From: Lamprocystis purpurea DSM 4197
GTDB taxonomy: Bacteria; Pseudomonadota; Gammaproteobacteria; Chromatiales; Chromatiaceae
Length of the DNA: 64,000 nt
Reading direction: 5' to 3'
Assembly (NCBI RefSeq): GCF_000379525.1
Contig: NZ_KB902492.1
Coordinates: 19,161-83,160, forward strand
Shown here in pieces: positions 38,257 to 46,767 of the stretch (position 1 is its first letter; the number at the start of each line of letters is the position of its first letter). The notes under the pieces are model-generated. The model was not told where the DNA came from. It did no database searches and saw only the letters and a list, made by a program, of their open reading frames with translations. Both the position numbers and the translations under genes were made by a program.

Positions 38257-39102
38257 ATGCAGCAGCAAGGCGACCAGCCGGCCGTCCACTGGGAAACACC
38301 GCCCGGACCGGTCTATGGTGATATCCTCTATCAGCACTGGACCGGCGTGGCCAAGATCACCATCAATCGGCCGGAGGTCCGCAATGCCTTCCGCCCCGAG
38401 ACCGTGCGGGAACTCATCGACGCCTTCCACCGCGCCCATCTGGACCCCTCGATCGGGGTCATCGTACTCACCGGCGCCGGCGACCTGGCCTTCTGCTCCG
38501 GAGGAGATCAGCGGGTTCGCGGCGACGAGGGCTATCGCGACGGCGCGGGGGTCGAACAACTCAACGTCCTGGATCTGCAACGCCAGATTCGCACCCTGCC
38601 CAAACCCGTGGTGGCGATGGTGGCGGGTTACGCCATCGGCGGCGGCCATGTGCTGCATCTGATCTGCGATCTCAGCATCGCGGCGGACAATGCCCGCTTC
38701 GGTCAGACCGGACCCCGGGTCGGGAGCTTCGACGGGGGCCTCGGCGCCGGACTCATGGCCCGCACGGTCGGCCTCAAGCGGGCCAAGGAGATTTGGTTTC
38801 TGTGTCGACAATACGACGCGCAGGAAGCCCTGCAAATGGGGCTGGTCAACACCGTGGTGCCGCTGGCCGACCTGGAGACCGTGACCCTGGACTGGTGCCG
38901 GACCATGCTCGCGTTGTCGCCCACGGCCCTGCGGATGCTGAAAGCCGCCTTCAATGCCGACACCGATGGACTGTCCGGTATTCAGGAACTGGCAGGCAAC
39001 GCCACCGCACTCTTCTACACTACAGAGGAGGCCCAGGAGGGGCGCGACGCCTACCTGGAGCGCCGTCCGCCTGACTTCGGCAAGTTTCCGCGGCGGCCCT
39101 GA
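38257..39102 (+). CDS. menB: 1,4-dihydroxy-2-naphthoyl-CoA synthase
   Basis: 281-residue crotonase-fold enzyme. Motifs: [48 protein letters not shown], and [18 protein letters not shown] with the catalytic aspartate in SFDGG. It cyclises succinylbenzoyl-CoA. A GGAG 9 bases before the ATG supports this start. It is separated from menD by 138 bases with a REP-like doublet. Confidence 0.94.
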   Translation: MQQQGDQPAVHWETPPGPVYGDILYQHWTGVAKITINRPEVRNAFRPETVRELIDAFHRAHLDPSIGVIVLTGAGDLAFCSGGDQRVRGDEGYRDGAGVEQLNVLDLQRQIRTLPKPVVAMVAGYAIGGGHVLHLICDLSIAADNARFGQTGPRVGSFDGGLGAGLMARTVGLKRAKEIWFLCRQYDAQEALQMGLVNTVVPLADLETVTLDWCRTMLALSPTALRMLKAAFNADTDGLSGIQELAGNATALFYTTEEAQEGRDAYLERRPPDFGKFPRRP

Positions 39103-39152
39103 TCAGCGATGGTCCGCCAGGCAACGCACGTGAACGCGACTGTAACAACACG

Positions 39153-40103
39153 ATGCAACAAGATACCGACACCTTGACCGTGCCGCTCGACCTGGAACCG
39201 ACCAACCGGGCCGATGCCGGGGCCTCGGCCATCGGCCGTTGGGTCGCCGCCGCGCGCCCCAAGACCCTGCTGCTGGCCGCCACGCCGGTGCTGGCCGGCA
39301 TCGCCCTGGCCGCCATCACGACCGGGACCCTGGCGCCCCTGGTCGCCGCCGCGACCCTGCTCGCCGCGCTCGCCATCCAGGTCGGCACCAACCTGCACAA
39401 TGACGCGGCCGACTTCGAGCGCGGCACCGACACACCGGAGCGGGTAGGCCCGCCGCGCGCCACGGCCCAAGGCTGGTTCACCGCCCGCCAGGTACGCACC
39501 GCCGCCCATCTGACCTTCGGACTTGCTTTCGCGCTCGGGCTGCTGTTGGTGGCGCGCGGCGGTTGGCCCATCTTCCTGGTCGGTGTCGCCGCCCTGGCCA
39601 GCGGCTATGCCTATACCAGCGGCCCCCGGCCCATCGCTTACGGCCCGTTCGGCGAACTCTATGTGCTGGCCTTCTTTGGGATCACCGCGGTCGCGGGCAG
39701 CTATTACCTGCAAACCCTGACGCTGGACCGACCGGCAGTGACGCTCGGCCTGGCCCTGGGTCTGCCGGCGGCAGCCGTGCTGCTGCTCAACAACTATCGC
39801 GATCTGGAAACCGACGTTGCCGCGGGTCGCCGCACCCTCTGTGACGTGCTGGGACGACCGCGGGCACGGGTCCTGTACGCACTCCTGATGCTGCTGCCCC
39901 TGCCGCTGCTGCTCGGCGCCGGACTCCCCGGGGCGACCTGGCTGACCCTAGGTGCCCTGCCCCTGGGACTGCTGCTGATCGCCCGTCTCTACCACGGCGC
40001 CCAAGGCGCCCAAATCAACCCGATGCTCGGCCAGACCGGGCTTTACCAGGGCCTGCTGACCCTGCTGATGATCGTCGGGTTCGCCTTCGGAGGCAGCGCA
40101 TGA
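39153..40103 (+). CDS. menA: 1,4-dihydroxy-2-naphthoate polyprenyltransferase
   Basis: 316-residue UbiA-superfamily membrane prenyltransferase with about eight helices. The first Asp-rich motif is NLHNDAADFERGTD and the second NNYRDLETDVAAGRRTL; WVAAARPKTLLLAATPV is the MenA N-terminal signature. It attaches the isoprenoid tail to DHNA. The stop overlaps a start-like ATG that would encode an 11-residue leader ending at the menC ATG. Confidence 0.93.
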   Translation: MQQDTDTLTVPLDLEPTNRADAGASAIGRWVAAARPKTLLLAATPVLAGIALAAITTGTLAPLVAAATLLAALAIQVGTNLHNDAADFERGTDTPERVGPPRATAQGWFTARQVRTAAHLTFGLAFALGLLLVARGGWPIFLVGVAALASGYAYTSGPRPIAYGPFGELYVLAFFGITAVAGSYYLQTLTLDRPAVTLGLALGLPAAAVLLLNNYRDLETDVAAGRRTLCDVLGRPRARVLYALLMLLPLPLLLGAGLPGATWLTLGALPLGLLLIARLYHGAQGAQINPMLGQTGLYQGLLTLLMIVGFAFGGSA

Positions 40104-40131
40104 GCAGTCCCCGCGTCCCGTGGCCCGAACC

Positions 40132-41205
40132 ATGACCGCGCCCCTGATCGAGCGCGTGGATTTGGTGCCCTACCGACTGCCGCTGTCCCGGGTCTGGGCC
40201 AGCGCCCGCGGCAACTTCCGGGAGCGGCGCGGCTGGCTGGTCAGCGTGAGGTGCGGGGATCTGCGCGGCTATGGGGATTGTGCCCCCTTGCCCGAGGCGG
40301 GCACCGAAACCGCCGAGGCGGCGGCGCAACGTCTGCCGGAGCAACGCGCCAGGCTCACCGGCATGGCACTCGACCAGGCCTTGGACACCCTGCTGACCCA
40401 CGCCGATCACCGCACCCCCGCCGCCGATTTCGCCCTGGACTGCGCCCTGTCGGACTTGCGCAGCCGACTCGCCGGGACCAGCCTGCGCTGCTGGCTGGCG
40501 GCCGATGCGCCCGCCCAGGTACCGGTCAACGGCGTCCTGGGGCCGCTGGTGGAGACGACCCGCGCCGATCTGGAGCGCGCCGCCCGCGCCGGCTTCCGGG
40601 TGGTCAAACTCAAGGTCGGGATCGCTGCACCGGACCGCGAACTGGAACGACTGGACACACTCGCCGCAACCCTGCCCAAAGGGCTTGGTCTGCGTCTGGA
40701 TGCCAACGGCGCCTGGGAGCCGGGGACCGCCACCCGTGTCCTCAGCGCCTTGCGCGGGCTGCCCGGACAGCCCGTAGAATCGCTCGAAGAGCCTTTGCGG
40801 GAACCCGACTGGGCGACGCTGGCGCGGCTCCAGTCGATCGCCGGGTTCCCCCTGGCCTTGGACGAATCCATCCCGCTGTTGGGCATCGACTTCGATCCCG
40901 CCGGCTTCCCGGTCCGGCGCGCCGTCCTCAAGCCCGCCGCCATCGGCGGCCTGCGGCGCACCCTGGCCTTGGCCCGGCGCCTGTCGGCGGCGGGGATCGA
41001 GGTGGTGGTCACCAGCCTGATCGAATCCGCGGCCGGTCACTGGCCGACCGCGCAACTCGCCGCCGCCATCGGCAGCCAGATTCCCCAAGGACTGGCCACC
41101 GCCGACTGGCTGGCCGAGAACCTGGGTCCGCCGCCCCGCCCGGTGGCCGGCTACCTGCGGCTGCCCGATACGGTTGGCTCCGGGTTTGCGCCCTATGCCA
41201 CCTGA
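40132..41205 (+). CDS. menC: o-succinylbenzoate synthase
   Basis: About 357 residues, enolase superfamily. The catalytic lysine pair is in VVKLKVG, metal ligands in RLDANGAW, SLEEPL and LDESIPL, and the second base in VLKPAAIGG. It dehydrates SHCHC to o-succinylbenzoate. ATG at 40132 was preferred; an in-frame GTG at 40120 would add four residues. Confidence 0.92.
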   Translation: MTAPLIERVDLVPYRLPLSRVWASARGNFRERRGWLVSVRCGDLRGYGDCAPLPEAGTETAEAAAQRLPEQRARLTGMALDQALDTLLTHADHRTPAADFALDCALSDLRSRLAGTSLRCWLAADAPAQVPVNGVLGPLVETTRADLERAARAGFRVVKLKVGIAAPDRELERLDTLAATLPKGLGLRLDANGAWEPGTATRVLSALRGLPGQPVESLEEPLREPDWATLARLQSIAGFPLALDESIPLLGIDFDPAGFPVRRAVLKPAAIGGLRRTLALARRLSAAGIEVVVTSLIESAAGHWPTAQLAAAIGSQIPQGLATADWLAENLGPPPRPVAGYLRLPDTVGSGFAPYAT

Positions 41206-41212
41206 TAGCGCA

Positions 41213-41302
41213 CGTCGTTGTTGTTGTCGTTGTCGTTGTCGTAGTCGGATAAGCGATTCAGGGCTCCATAAACTCGATTACGATTACGACAACGACAACG
41301 AC
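41213..41302. repeat. Interspersed inverted repeat, GTTGTC family, copy 3
   Basis: Left arm TCGTTGTTGTTGTCGTTGTC, right arm GATTACGACAACGACAACG, about 35 bases apart. It ends two or three bases before the ATG of the thioesterase gene, which therefore has no ordinary Shine-Dalgarno sequence; the hairpin could affect its translation. Confidence 0.8.
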
Positions 41303-41304
41303 CA

Positions 41305-41778
41305 ATGGTGACGCAGCCCCCCCCTCTCGAATCCCCGGCGTTCTTTACCCATGACCTGCGCATCCGCCTGCACGATACGGACGCGGCCGGGGTGCTGTTC
41401 TACGGTCATCTGTTCCGGCATGCCCACGATGCCTACGAGTCCTTTATGGAGCACATCGGGTTTGCGCTGCCCGCGTTGATCGGGCTTGGGCCAACCCCGC
41501 TCCTCCCGCTGCCGATCATCCAGGCGCAGGCACGCTACCTGCGCCCGCTGCGCCACGGCGAGGCGGTCCGGATCGAACTGCGGGTCACCGAGGTGCGCGA
41601 CCGCTCATTCGCCCTGGATTACCGCTTTTGCGACACCCAGGGGCGCGCCTGCGCCACGGCAAGCACCGTGCATTGCCTGGCCGATGCGCAGATGACCCTG
41701 CCCGCGGAACTGCGTCGTGCGCTGACCGCCCGGATCGCGGACCTCGATCATCATTCCAGCCGGGTGGACAAGCGCTAG
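41305..41778 (+). CDS. menI: Hotdog-fold thioesterase, probable 1,4-dihydroxy-2-naphthoyl-CoA hydrolase
   Basis: 157 residues of the 4HBT/FcbC type. The signature HDLRIRLHDTDAAGVLFYG contains the catalytic aspartate in DTDAAGV. At the end of a men cluster this would be the DHNA-CoA thioesterase that releases DHNA for MenA, as in cyanobacteria and plants; this is inference from position. Start at 41305 or the GTG three bases later; the repeat element immediately precedes it. Confidence 0.82.
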   Translation: MVTQPPPLESPAFFTHDLRIRLHDTDAAGVLFYGHLFRHAHDAYESFMEHIGFALPALIGLGPTPLLPLPIIQAQARYLRPLRHGEAVRIELRVTEVRDRSFALDYRFCDTQGRACATASTVHCLADAQMTLPAELRRALTARIADLDHHSSRVDKR

Positions 41779-41807
41779 CCCAGTCCACCAAATCCCGCGC
41801 CACAACG

Positions 41808-41860
41808 CGTCGTTGTCGTGATCGGAGAAGCGATTCGATTCGAGCATGAGCCGCCCGTGC
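41808..41860. repeat. Partial GTTGTC-family repeat, copy 4
   Basis: TCGTTGTCGTGATCGGAGAA, then GCGATTCGATTCGAGCATGAG and CCGCCC. This matches the complement of the right half of copy 2, including the GGGCTGCTCATG block. One arm only. Confidence 0.65.
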
Positions 41861-41878
41861 AAGTCGCGTAGCGAGCCC

Positions 41879-41971
41879 GTGGGAGCGGCGTCCCGCCGCG
41901 ATGCGGTGCCGCGGTGCCCTCTAACGCCGCGGTGACGCGCCGGTCCCGTCGCGGCGGGACGCCGCTCCCAC
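41879..41971. repeat. MITE-like element with 23-bp terminal inverted repeats, copy A
   Basis: 93 bases bounded by perfect inverted termini GTGGGAGCGGCGTCCCGCC(GCGA). The interior contains GCGGTGCCGCGGTG. A second copy in the opposite orientation lies at 43525-43615, so the ammonium transporter gene sits between the two. No coding capacity. Confidence 0.8.
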
Positions 41972-42254
41972 AGGGCACTGTCATCTGACCAAGTCGGTGC
42001 GCGACGCACCACACCACCCACAAAACGCCCTCGCTTGGTGCGTCGCTTTTCGTAGGACCACAAGCCGCTCCCGGCAGGTAACGTCGGCTCGGCAAGCAAG
42101 AACACCTGACTTCCGGCCGCTTGACAGCCCGCTGCCCCATCCAGCCGTGCAGCCCCCGCGACCAACCCTCAGTGCCGCATCCGCCCGGCATAGTTCGTGC
42201 TTAGCCTTGCACCAATTTCGCACAAGACAACCCAACGACACGAGGTGATTTTCG
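41972..42254. other. Upstream region of the ammonium transporter
   Basis: Rest of the 476-base gap between menI and amt, apart from repeat elements. No gene was seen; the minus-strand frames show no family features. It contains the candidate sigma-54 promoter listed separately and a GGTGCG/CGCACC inverted repeat near 41994. Confidence 0.4.
42186..42201 (+). promoter_or_regulatory. Candidate sigma-54 promoter of the ammonium transporter
   Basis: CGGCATAGTTCGTGCT matches the -24/-12 pattern with GG and GC separated by ten bases and deviates from consensus at the outer T and one T of the -12 element. It lies 54 bases before the start codon. Ammonium transporter genes are commonly NtrC/sigma-54 dependent, which raises its plausibility, but a single match by eye is weak evidence. 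Confidence 0.35.
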
Positions 42255-43460
42255 ATGGAAACACTGCGGGACGGTACTGACGTCCTCTTCATTTTGATCG
42301 GCGCCGTGATGGTACTCGCCATGCACGCCGGCTTCGCTTTCCTGGAGTTGGGGACGGTTCGCGCCAAGAATCAGGTCAATGCCCTGGCCAAGATCATGAG
42401 CGACTTCGCCGTCTCCACCCTCGCCTACTTTTTTGTCGGTTACTGGATCGCTTACGGTGTCAACTTTTTCTCGAATGCCGCCTCGCTGCAGGTCGAACAT
42501 GGCTTTGCTCTGGTCAAATTCTTCTTTCTCTTGACCTTTGCCGCGGCCATTCCGGCCATCGTCTCCGGCGGCATCGCCGAGCGCGCACGCTTCTACCCCC
42601 AATTATTCGCCTCACTGCTCATCGTCAGCCTGCTCTATCCGTTCTTCGAGGGCATGGCCTGGAACGGGAATTTCGGCATGCAGGCCCTCATCGAAAGCAC
42701 CTTCGGCAAACCCTTCCACGACTTCGCCGGATCGGTGGTGGTCCACGCCGTCGGCGGCTGGATCGCCCTGGCCGCCGTGCTCCTGCTCGGGCCGCGCCAG
42801 GGACGCTACCGGGCCGACGGCGGCGTGACCGCTCACCCGCCGTCCTCGATCCCCTTCCTCTCGCTCGGCGCCTGGACCCTGACCGTCGGCTGGTTCGGCT
42901 TCAATGTCATGTCGGCCCAGACCGTCGAGGCGGTCAGCGGGCTGGTCGCGGTCAACTCGCTGATGGCGATGGTCGGCGGCATCCTGGCGGCACTGGTCAT
43001 CGGCAAGAACGACCCCGGCTTCCTGCACAACGGACCGCTGGCCGGCTTGGTCGCGGTGTGCGCCGGTTCGGACCTGATGCACCCGATCGGTGCCTTGGTG
43101 ACCGGCGCCGTGGCAGGCGGCCTGTTCGTCTATGCCTTCACCCTGACTCAGAACAAGTGGCGCATCGACGACGTGCTGGGTGTCTGGCCCCTGCACGGAC
43201 TCTGCGGACTCTGGGGCGGCATCGCGGCGGGAATCTTCGGACTCACGGCGCTGGGCGGCGTCGGCGGGGTAACCTTCGGCGGCCAGGTGGCAGGGACCCT
43301 GATCGGGGTCGGCATCGCCTTCGGCGGCGGCTTCCTGATCTATGGCGGGATCAAGCTGCTCATGGGGCTGCGGCTCAGTCAGGAAGACGAATACATCGGC
43401 GCCGACCTGAGTATCCATAAGATCACGGCGCAACCCGACTACAATCGCGGCGAAGTCTGA
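42255..43460 (+). CDS. amt: Ammonium transporter
   Basis: 401 residues with eleven membrane helices. Family signatures DFAVSTLAYFFVGYWIAYG, FAGSVVVHAVGGWIALAAV (with the pore His) and GVWPLHGLCGLWGG with the second pore His are intact; no extra signal peptide precedes helix 1. A GAGGTG Shine-Dalgarno lies 9 bases before the ATG. There is no glnK next to it, which is uncommon for amtB. MITE-like repeats lie on both sides. Confidence 0.94.
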   Translation: METLRDGTDVLFILIGAVMVLAMHAGFAFLELGTVRAKNQVNALAKIMSDFAVSTLAYFFVGYWIAYGVNFFSNAASLQVEHGFALVKFFFLLTFAAAIPAIVSGGIAERARFYPQLFASLLIVSLLYPFFEGMAWNGNFGMQALIESTFGKPFHDFAGSVVVHAVGGWIALAAVLLLGPRQGRYRADGGVTAHPPSSIPFLSLGAWTLTVGWFGFNVMSAQTVEAVSGLVAVNSLMAMVGGILAALVIGKNDPGFLHNGPLAGLVAVCAGSDLMHPIGALVTGAVAGGLFVYAFTLTQNKWRIDDVLGVWPLHGLCGLWGGIAAGIFGLTALGGVGGVTFGGQVAGTLIGVGIAFGGGFLIYGGIKLLMGLRLSQEDEYIGADLSIHKITAQPDYNRGEV

Positions 43461-43472
43461 CCGCGCCTGCCC

Positions 43473-43498
43473 GCGGGGCGCGCCCGGCCGCGCCCCGC
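43473..43498 (+). terminator. Hairpin after the ammonium transporter
   Basis: 10-bp perfect stem GCGGGGCGCG with CGCGCCCCGC and a 6-base loop, 12 bases after the amt stop codon. No U-tract follows, so this is a probable but not certain intrinsic terminator. Confidence 0.5.
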
Positions 43499-43524
43499 AC
43501 CCCGCCCACCATTGCTCCGGACCT

Positions 43525-43615
43525 GTGGGAGCGGCGTCCCGCCGCGATGAGGTCGGGCGTGTCACCGCCGTTCGAGATCACCGCGGCACCGCATCGCGGC
43601 GGGACGCCCCTCCCA
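43525..43615. repeat. MITE-like element with terminal inverted repeats, copy B
   Basis: 91 bases bounded by GTGGGAGCGGCGTCCCGCC(GCGAT) and its complement with one mismatch. Its interior is the complement of copy A's interior (GCGGTGCCGCGGTG on the minus strand), so the two copies are inverted with respect to one another. Confidence 0.8.
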
Positions 43616-43772
43616 CGGGGGCCATACATCGTCCGGAAGAGTGCCGGACCTTGCGTCTGACCGGGCATGCGCGTAAAGAATGCGGCCTCTTTGTCACCGC
43701 AACCGCTGGCCCTGAAGGCCAACGCACCCAGGTCGGCGCCACCTCCGACCGTCCAGCGAGGGCGCTCCTATC

Positions 43773-44000
43773 ATGCGCGGCCTTTACCCACTGCACCCGA
43801 CCGCCGAGTTCCTCGATCCGGTCACGCTGCTGTATCGCGCCGCAAGAGTGGTCTATCAGGCATTCCGCTGCTTTCGTGCACTGATTGGCGGGGACAAAGC
43901 GATCGTCTTCCGGGAGTGCCACCTCCTGGCGCTCGCGCTCGTACTTGTCGGCGCCGTCCTTCTCGTCGCGGTGCTGACCGATGTGCTTGATCCCGCGTAG
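43773..44000 (+). CDS. Possible small membrane protein (75 aa)
   Basis: The frame encodes a basic N-terminal half (LLYRAARVVYQAFRCFRALI) and one C-terminal membrane helix (LLALALVLVGAVLLVAVL). No clear ribosome site and no recognised family. An overlapping frame on the other strand is longer but looks like low-complexity shadow. This is a weak call. Confidence 0.3.
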   Translation: MRGLYPLHPTAEFLDPVTLLYRAARVVYQAFRCFRALIGGDKAIVFRECHLLALALVLVGAVLLVAVLTDVLDPA

Positions 44001-44089
44001 AATGCGGCGAGTAGGTGAGGACGGCGGGATTTCTCTCCCCTTTGCCACCCCATCATTCGTTCGCCATAGCCACCCGGACGGAGGTCTCC

Positions 44090-45289
44090 ATGTCGCAGTC
44101 GAATCGGAATTCCGATCGTTCCGTTCCCTCGCTTCAACAGGAAATCATCCTCGCCTTGGCGGCTATTGCGACGGTGCTGCTTGGATTCGGCCTGGTCACG
44201 GACATCCGCACCGAGGGGCCCGGGACCCTTGTGCTCTTCATCGGCTTCGCACTGAGCACCGTCGCGGGCGCAAGCGCCCTCCGCATCGCCCGCGAGCGTC
44301 CGATGGGACGCAAACTCTGGGCGGGACTACTGGGCGTGCTGATGCTGCTGTTCGGGCTCGGAGGGGCATTGTTGCTGCTGGTGCTTCTCTTCCTGGCCTT
44401 TAATGGGGGCTTCGGTGTCGGGGGGCGCCCGCTGCGGGCACAAGGTCGCCGCCTGCTACCGGAACTGCGCGTCGGCAGCGACTGGACCCGCGGCGAGCGT
44501 CCGGACACCTCCGGTCTGGACAGGGCGACCCGGTCCGCCCTGGAGACACTGTGGCTGCAGGACGCACAAGCGGAGCACGCGAGCATACCGGCGTTCGCGC
44601 GGATCAGTTGGCTGCTGGCCGCGACCGGGGCTCCGCCGAACCTGATGGAGCGCGCCCATCAGGCCGGCCTGGAGGAGATCGACCATGCCCGGCGCTGCTT
44701 CGCCCTGGCGGCCGGCTACGGCGAGCGCTCCCACAGCGTCCGACCGATGCCGGACTTGCTGCGCGGTATCGTGGATGTCGCCGGGGACCCGCGGGTGACC
44801 CTTGCAGTGGAGAGTCTGCGGGATGGCTGCCTGCTGGAGGGCTTCGGCGCCGATATGGCCGCGGCCGCTGCCGTCGAATGTCGGGACCCGGCGGTACGGG
44901 ACCTGTTGGAACGGATCGCCCTGGAGGAGCGCTCCCACGCCGCATTTTCCTGGGACCTGCTGGCCTGGGCACTGCAAGCCGGGGGTGAGCCGGTACGCGC
45001 GGCCGTCGCCGAGGCGGCCCAGGGGCTGATGCGGATACGACGGCCCATCGCCACCAGCGCGCAGACCACGATCCTGGTATCCGCGGCCGACCCTCGGCGC
45101 CTGCGCGAGCACGGGCGACTGCCCGATACCGAGTGGGTCCCGTTGTGGGACAAGCGCCTGGCCGAGACCGCCGCCCGGGTGGCGGGGCTGCTGCACGCAG
45201 AAACTGAAGAGGAAAAGAGGGAAAAGAGGGAAAAGAGGGAAAAGAGGGAAAAGAGGGGAGAAGCGGCCAGGCTCAACGAAATCGTTTGA
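44090..45289 (+). CDS. Ferritin-like diiron protein with two N-terminal membrane helices
   Basis: 399 residues from the ATG at 44090, with GGAGG just upstream. Two hydrophobic helices (about 20-45 and 70-105) are followed by a ferritin-like four-helix domain with repeated carboxylate/histidine motifs: DAQAEHASIPAF, GLEEIDHARRC, LLEGFGADMA and ALEERSHAAFSW, which fit a diiron site. Function unknown; the group is annotated only as ferritin-like. The C-terminus is a low-complexity (KRE)n stretch encoded by five copies of a 9-base repeat. Confidence 0.8.
   Translation: MSQSNRNSDRSVPSLQQEIILALAAIATVLLGFGLVTDIRTEGPGTLVLFIGFALSTVAGASALRIARERPMGRKLWAGLLGVLMLLFGLGGALLLLVLLFLAFNGGFGVGGRPLRAQGRRLLPELRVGSDWTRGERPDTSGLDRATRSALETLWLQDAQAEHASIPAFARISWLLAATGAPPNLMERAHQAGLEEIDHARRCFALAAGYGERSHSVRPMPDLLRGIVDVAGDPRVTLAVESLRDGCLLEGFGADMAAAAAVECRDPAVRDLLERIALEERSHAAFSWDLLAWALQAGGEPVRAAVAEAAQGLMRIRRPIATSAQTTILVSAADPRRLREHGRLPDTEWVPLWDKRLAETAARVAGLLHAETEEEKREKREKREKREKRGEAARLNEIV
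45212..45257. repeat. In-frame 9-bp tandem repeat
   Basis: Five copies of AAAAGAGGG near the 3' end of the ferritin-like gene. Each unit adds one Lys-Arg-Glu triplet, so copy-number change keeps the frame and only alters the length of a charged tail. Confidence 0.85.
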
Positions 45290-45935
45290 GCGGATAGCAA
45301 TAAGGTCTCAATCCCACTACAGTGTTGGAGCCCACATCGCTGACCTCGATACCGTAGAGCAGATCCCATCGGTCGAGCTGGTGGATGATGGCTTCGGTTT
45401 CCAGGTCAAAGTTGCAATCATTGGTTCCTGCCTTCACGACTGAACGCAGCTTGGGGTTGATCTTGCGTATCTTCGACCTGCCGGCGCCTTCCATGCCCGG
45501 AAAGAGCCGCTCCAGCCATTTGACGAGATCCTTATGGCCATTCGCCTTTGCAAGAACGATCAGCGTGTGTTTCGGCTCTCCGCCGAAAAGATGGGTAGGG
45601 TCGGCCCCGGCCTCCAGCAGGAGCTTGATGATCTCAATCTGGTTGTGTTGCACGGCACTCATCAGGGGGGTGTGCCGCGGGTCGTGCCCTTCCGCATTGG
45701 CGCCGTGCAGGAGTAGAAATCGCACCATGTCGGCGTCATGCCCGATCACTGCCAGAGACAGCGGACAAATCATCAGGTGGTTGATGTCGATGCCATCGGC
45801 AAAGAGTTGCAGAAGACACGCACGATCGCGTTCGAGTACCGCCTTCTTCATCCGCAGAACGCGTTCATCGCCGCGATCGGCTCCGTATTCGCTTAGCAGA
45901 TTTTCCTGGTGACACCGCTCCGCGGTGTCACCCAT
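45273..45935 (-). CDS. Ankyrin-repeat protein
   Basis: 220 residues. At least two ankyrin units can be seen, LSLAVIGHDADMVRFLLLHG and TPLMSAVQHNQIEIIKLLLEAGAD, plus degenerate flanking ones. Probably a soluble protein-binding protein of unknown target. The first ~10 codons from the ATG at 45935 are encoded by a perfect hairpin (45909-45933), so the Met29 codon at 45851 may be the true start. The 3' end overlaps the ferritin-like gene's end by 17 bases. Lower GC than the genes upstream. Confidence 0.7.
   Translation of the reverse strand: MGDTAERCHQENLLSEYGADRGDERVLRMKKAVLERDRACLLQLFADGIDINHLMICPLSLAVIGHDADMVRFLLLHGANAEGHDPRHTPLMSAVQHNQIEIIKLLLEAGADPTHLFGGEPKHTLIVLAKANGHKDLVKWLERLFPGMEGAGRSKIRKINPKLRSVVKAGTNDCNFDLETEAIIHQLDRWDLLYGIEVSDVGSNTVVGLRPYCYPLKRFR
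45909..45933. repeat. Palindrome GGTGACACCGC/GCGGTGTCACC
   Basis: 11-bp perfect arms and a 3-base loop, located exactly between the truncated Fic gene and the ankyrin gene and overlapping the start of the latter. It could be a terminator, or a REP-like insertion that cut the fic gene. Confidence 0.6.
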
Positions 45936-46560
45936 GTCTCGGCCGCTCTGCGGCCCGCGGCGTCCTGAAAGCCAAGCCGGGCGGGGTATGCCCCATCAAC
46001 TTGATGGCGGGATCGGTCGCGTTGTACCAGGCCAAGAATCGGGCCATCTCCTGCGGCACCCGAGATGCCGGTGGTGCTTCGTAATGCACCCGCTGTTTAC
46101 CGATGTAACCGGAGACGATCAGCATCGGCGCGTCGCCGCGGCGAAAGACGCCCCGCTCCAACGCATGGAACGGGCGCTCCGGGATCGCCATGGTCTGCCA
46201 GGTGCCGAGCAAAGCAGCGTCCAGCGGCCGGGCAACGTTGTCGCGGACGGACACCATGAGGGCAGCGATCCCGTCGGCCCGCGGGTCTCGGGACAGGGTG
46301 TCTTTCGGAGTCAGTCCGATATAGGCTTTGATTGAGGAGCGTACCGACGCACGATCCAGTTGCTCGCCTTCGATGGCACTGGTCTTGATTGCCTCTGAAA
46401 CGAGCAGGTCCACCAGGGCTTCCCAGCGGTCATCGACGGCTAATTGCGACACGGCACCCGCGAGCGCCTCGGCCCGACGCCGATACTCGGCGACAGCCGA
46501 AGCCAGGCGGCTCGCATCAAAACTGAAGGTCGGCCAGTCAGGCCGTTGCCGGATCCACAT
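45928..46560 (-). pseudogene. Truncated Fic-family protein (DUF4172 plus partial Fic domain)
   Basis: 210 residues from MWIRQRPDWPTF. The N-terminal DUF4172 domain is intact and contains the inhibitory helix motif TSAIEGE. The Fic domain runs to ARFLAWYNATDPAIK and then breaks off into unrelated MGHTPPGLAF sequence, before the HPFxxGNGR catalytic loop. Full-length relatives are about 370 residues. It cannot be an active AMP-transferase. The break lies next to the palindrome at 45909, which may be the cause. Confidence 0.8.
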
Positions 46561-46623
46561 GAGCCGATTATAGGCCCTATTCGGCTCAGCTCGGCGCAAT
46601 GGCACCCAGCGCCCCACGTGTAA

Positions 46624-46707
46624 ACCCGGCCGTTTCGCGATCTGCGCGGTCGTCGGTCCGCGTAGCGGACCCTACGGGTCGTCGGTCCACACAGCGGACC
46701 GTCCGCG
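46624..46707. repeat. GGTCCGCG/CGGACC repeat cluster upstream of the fic remnant
   Basis: Two imperfect hairpins in a row, GGTCCGCGTAGCGGACC and GGTCCACACAGCGGACC, each preceded by GTCGTC, with CTACGG between. They look like a duplicated short palindromic repeat. No gene. Confidence 0.55.
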
Positions 46708-46767
46708 GCCGAATACCTATTGGCAAAGCTCGAAAGCATTTCCAGACGCTCCGAGTTGCTTTTGATA

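Noticed and set aside
43578..44048. 156-residue minus-strand frame between amt and the ferritin-like gene
   Set aside because: It crosses MITE-like copy B and has no family signature; a weak 75-residue plus-strand frame was listed instead.
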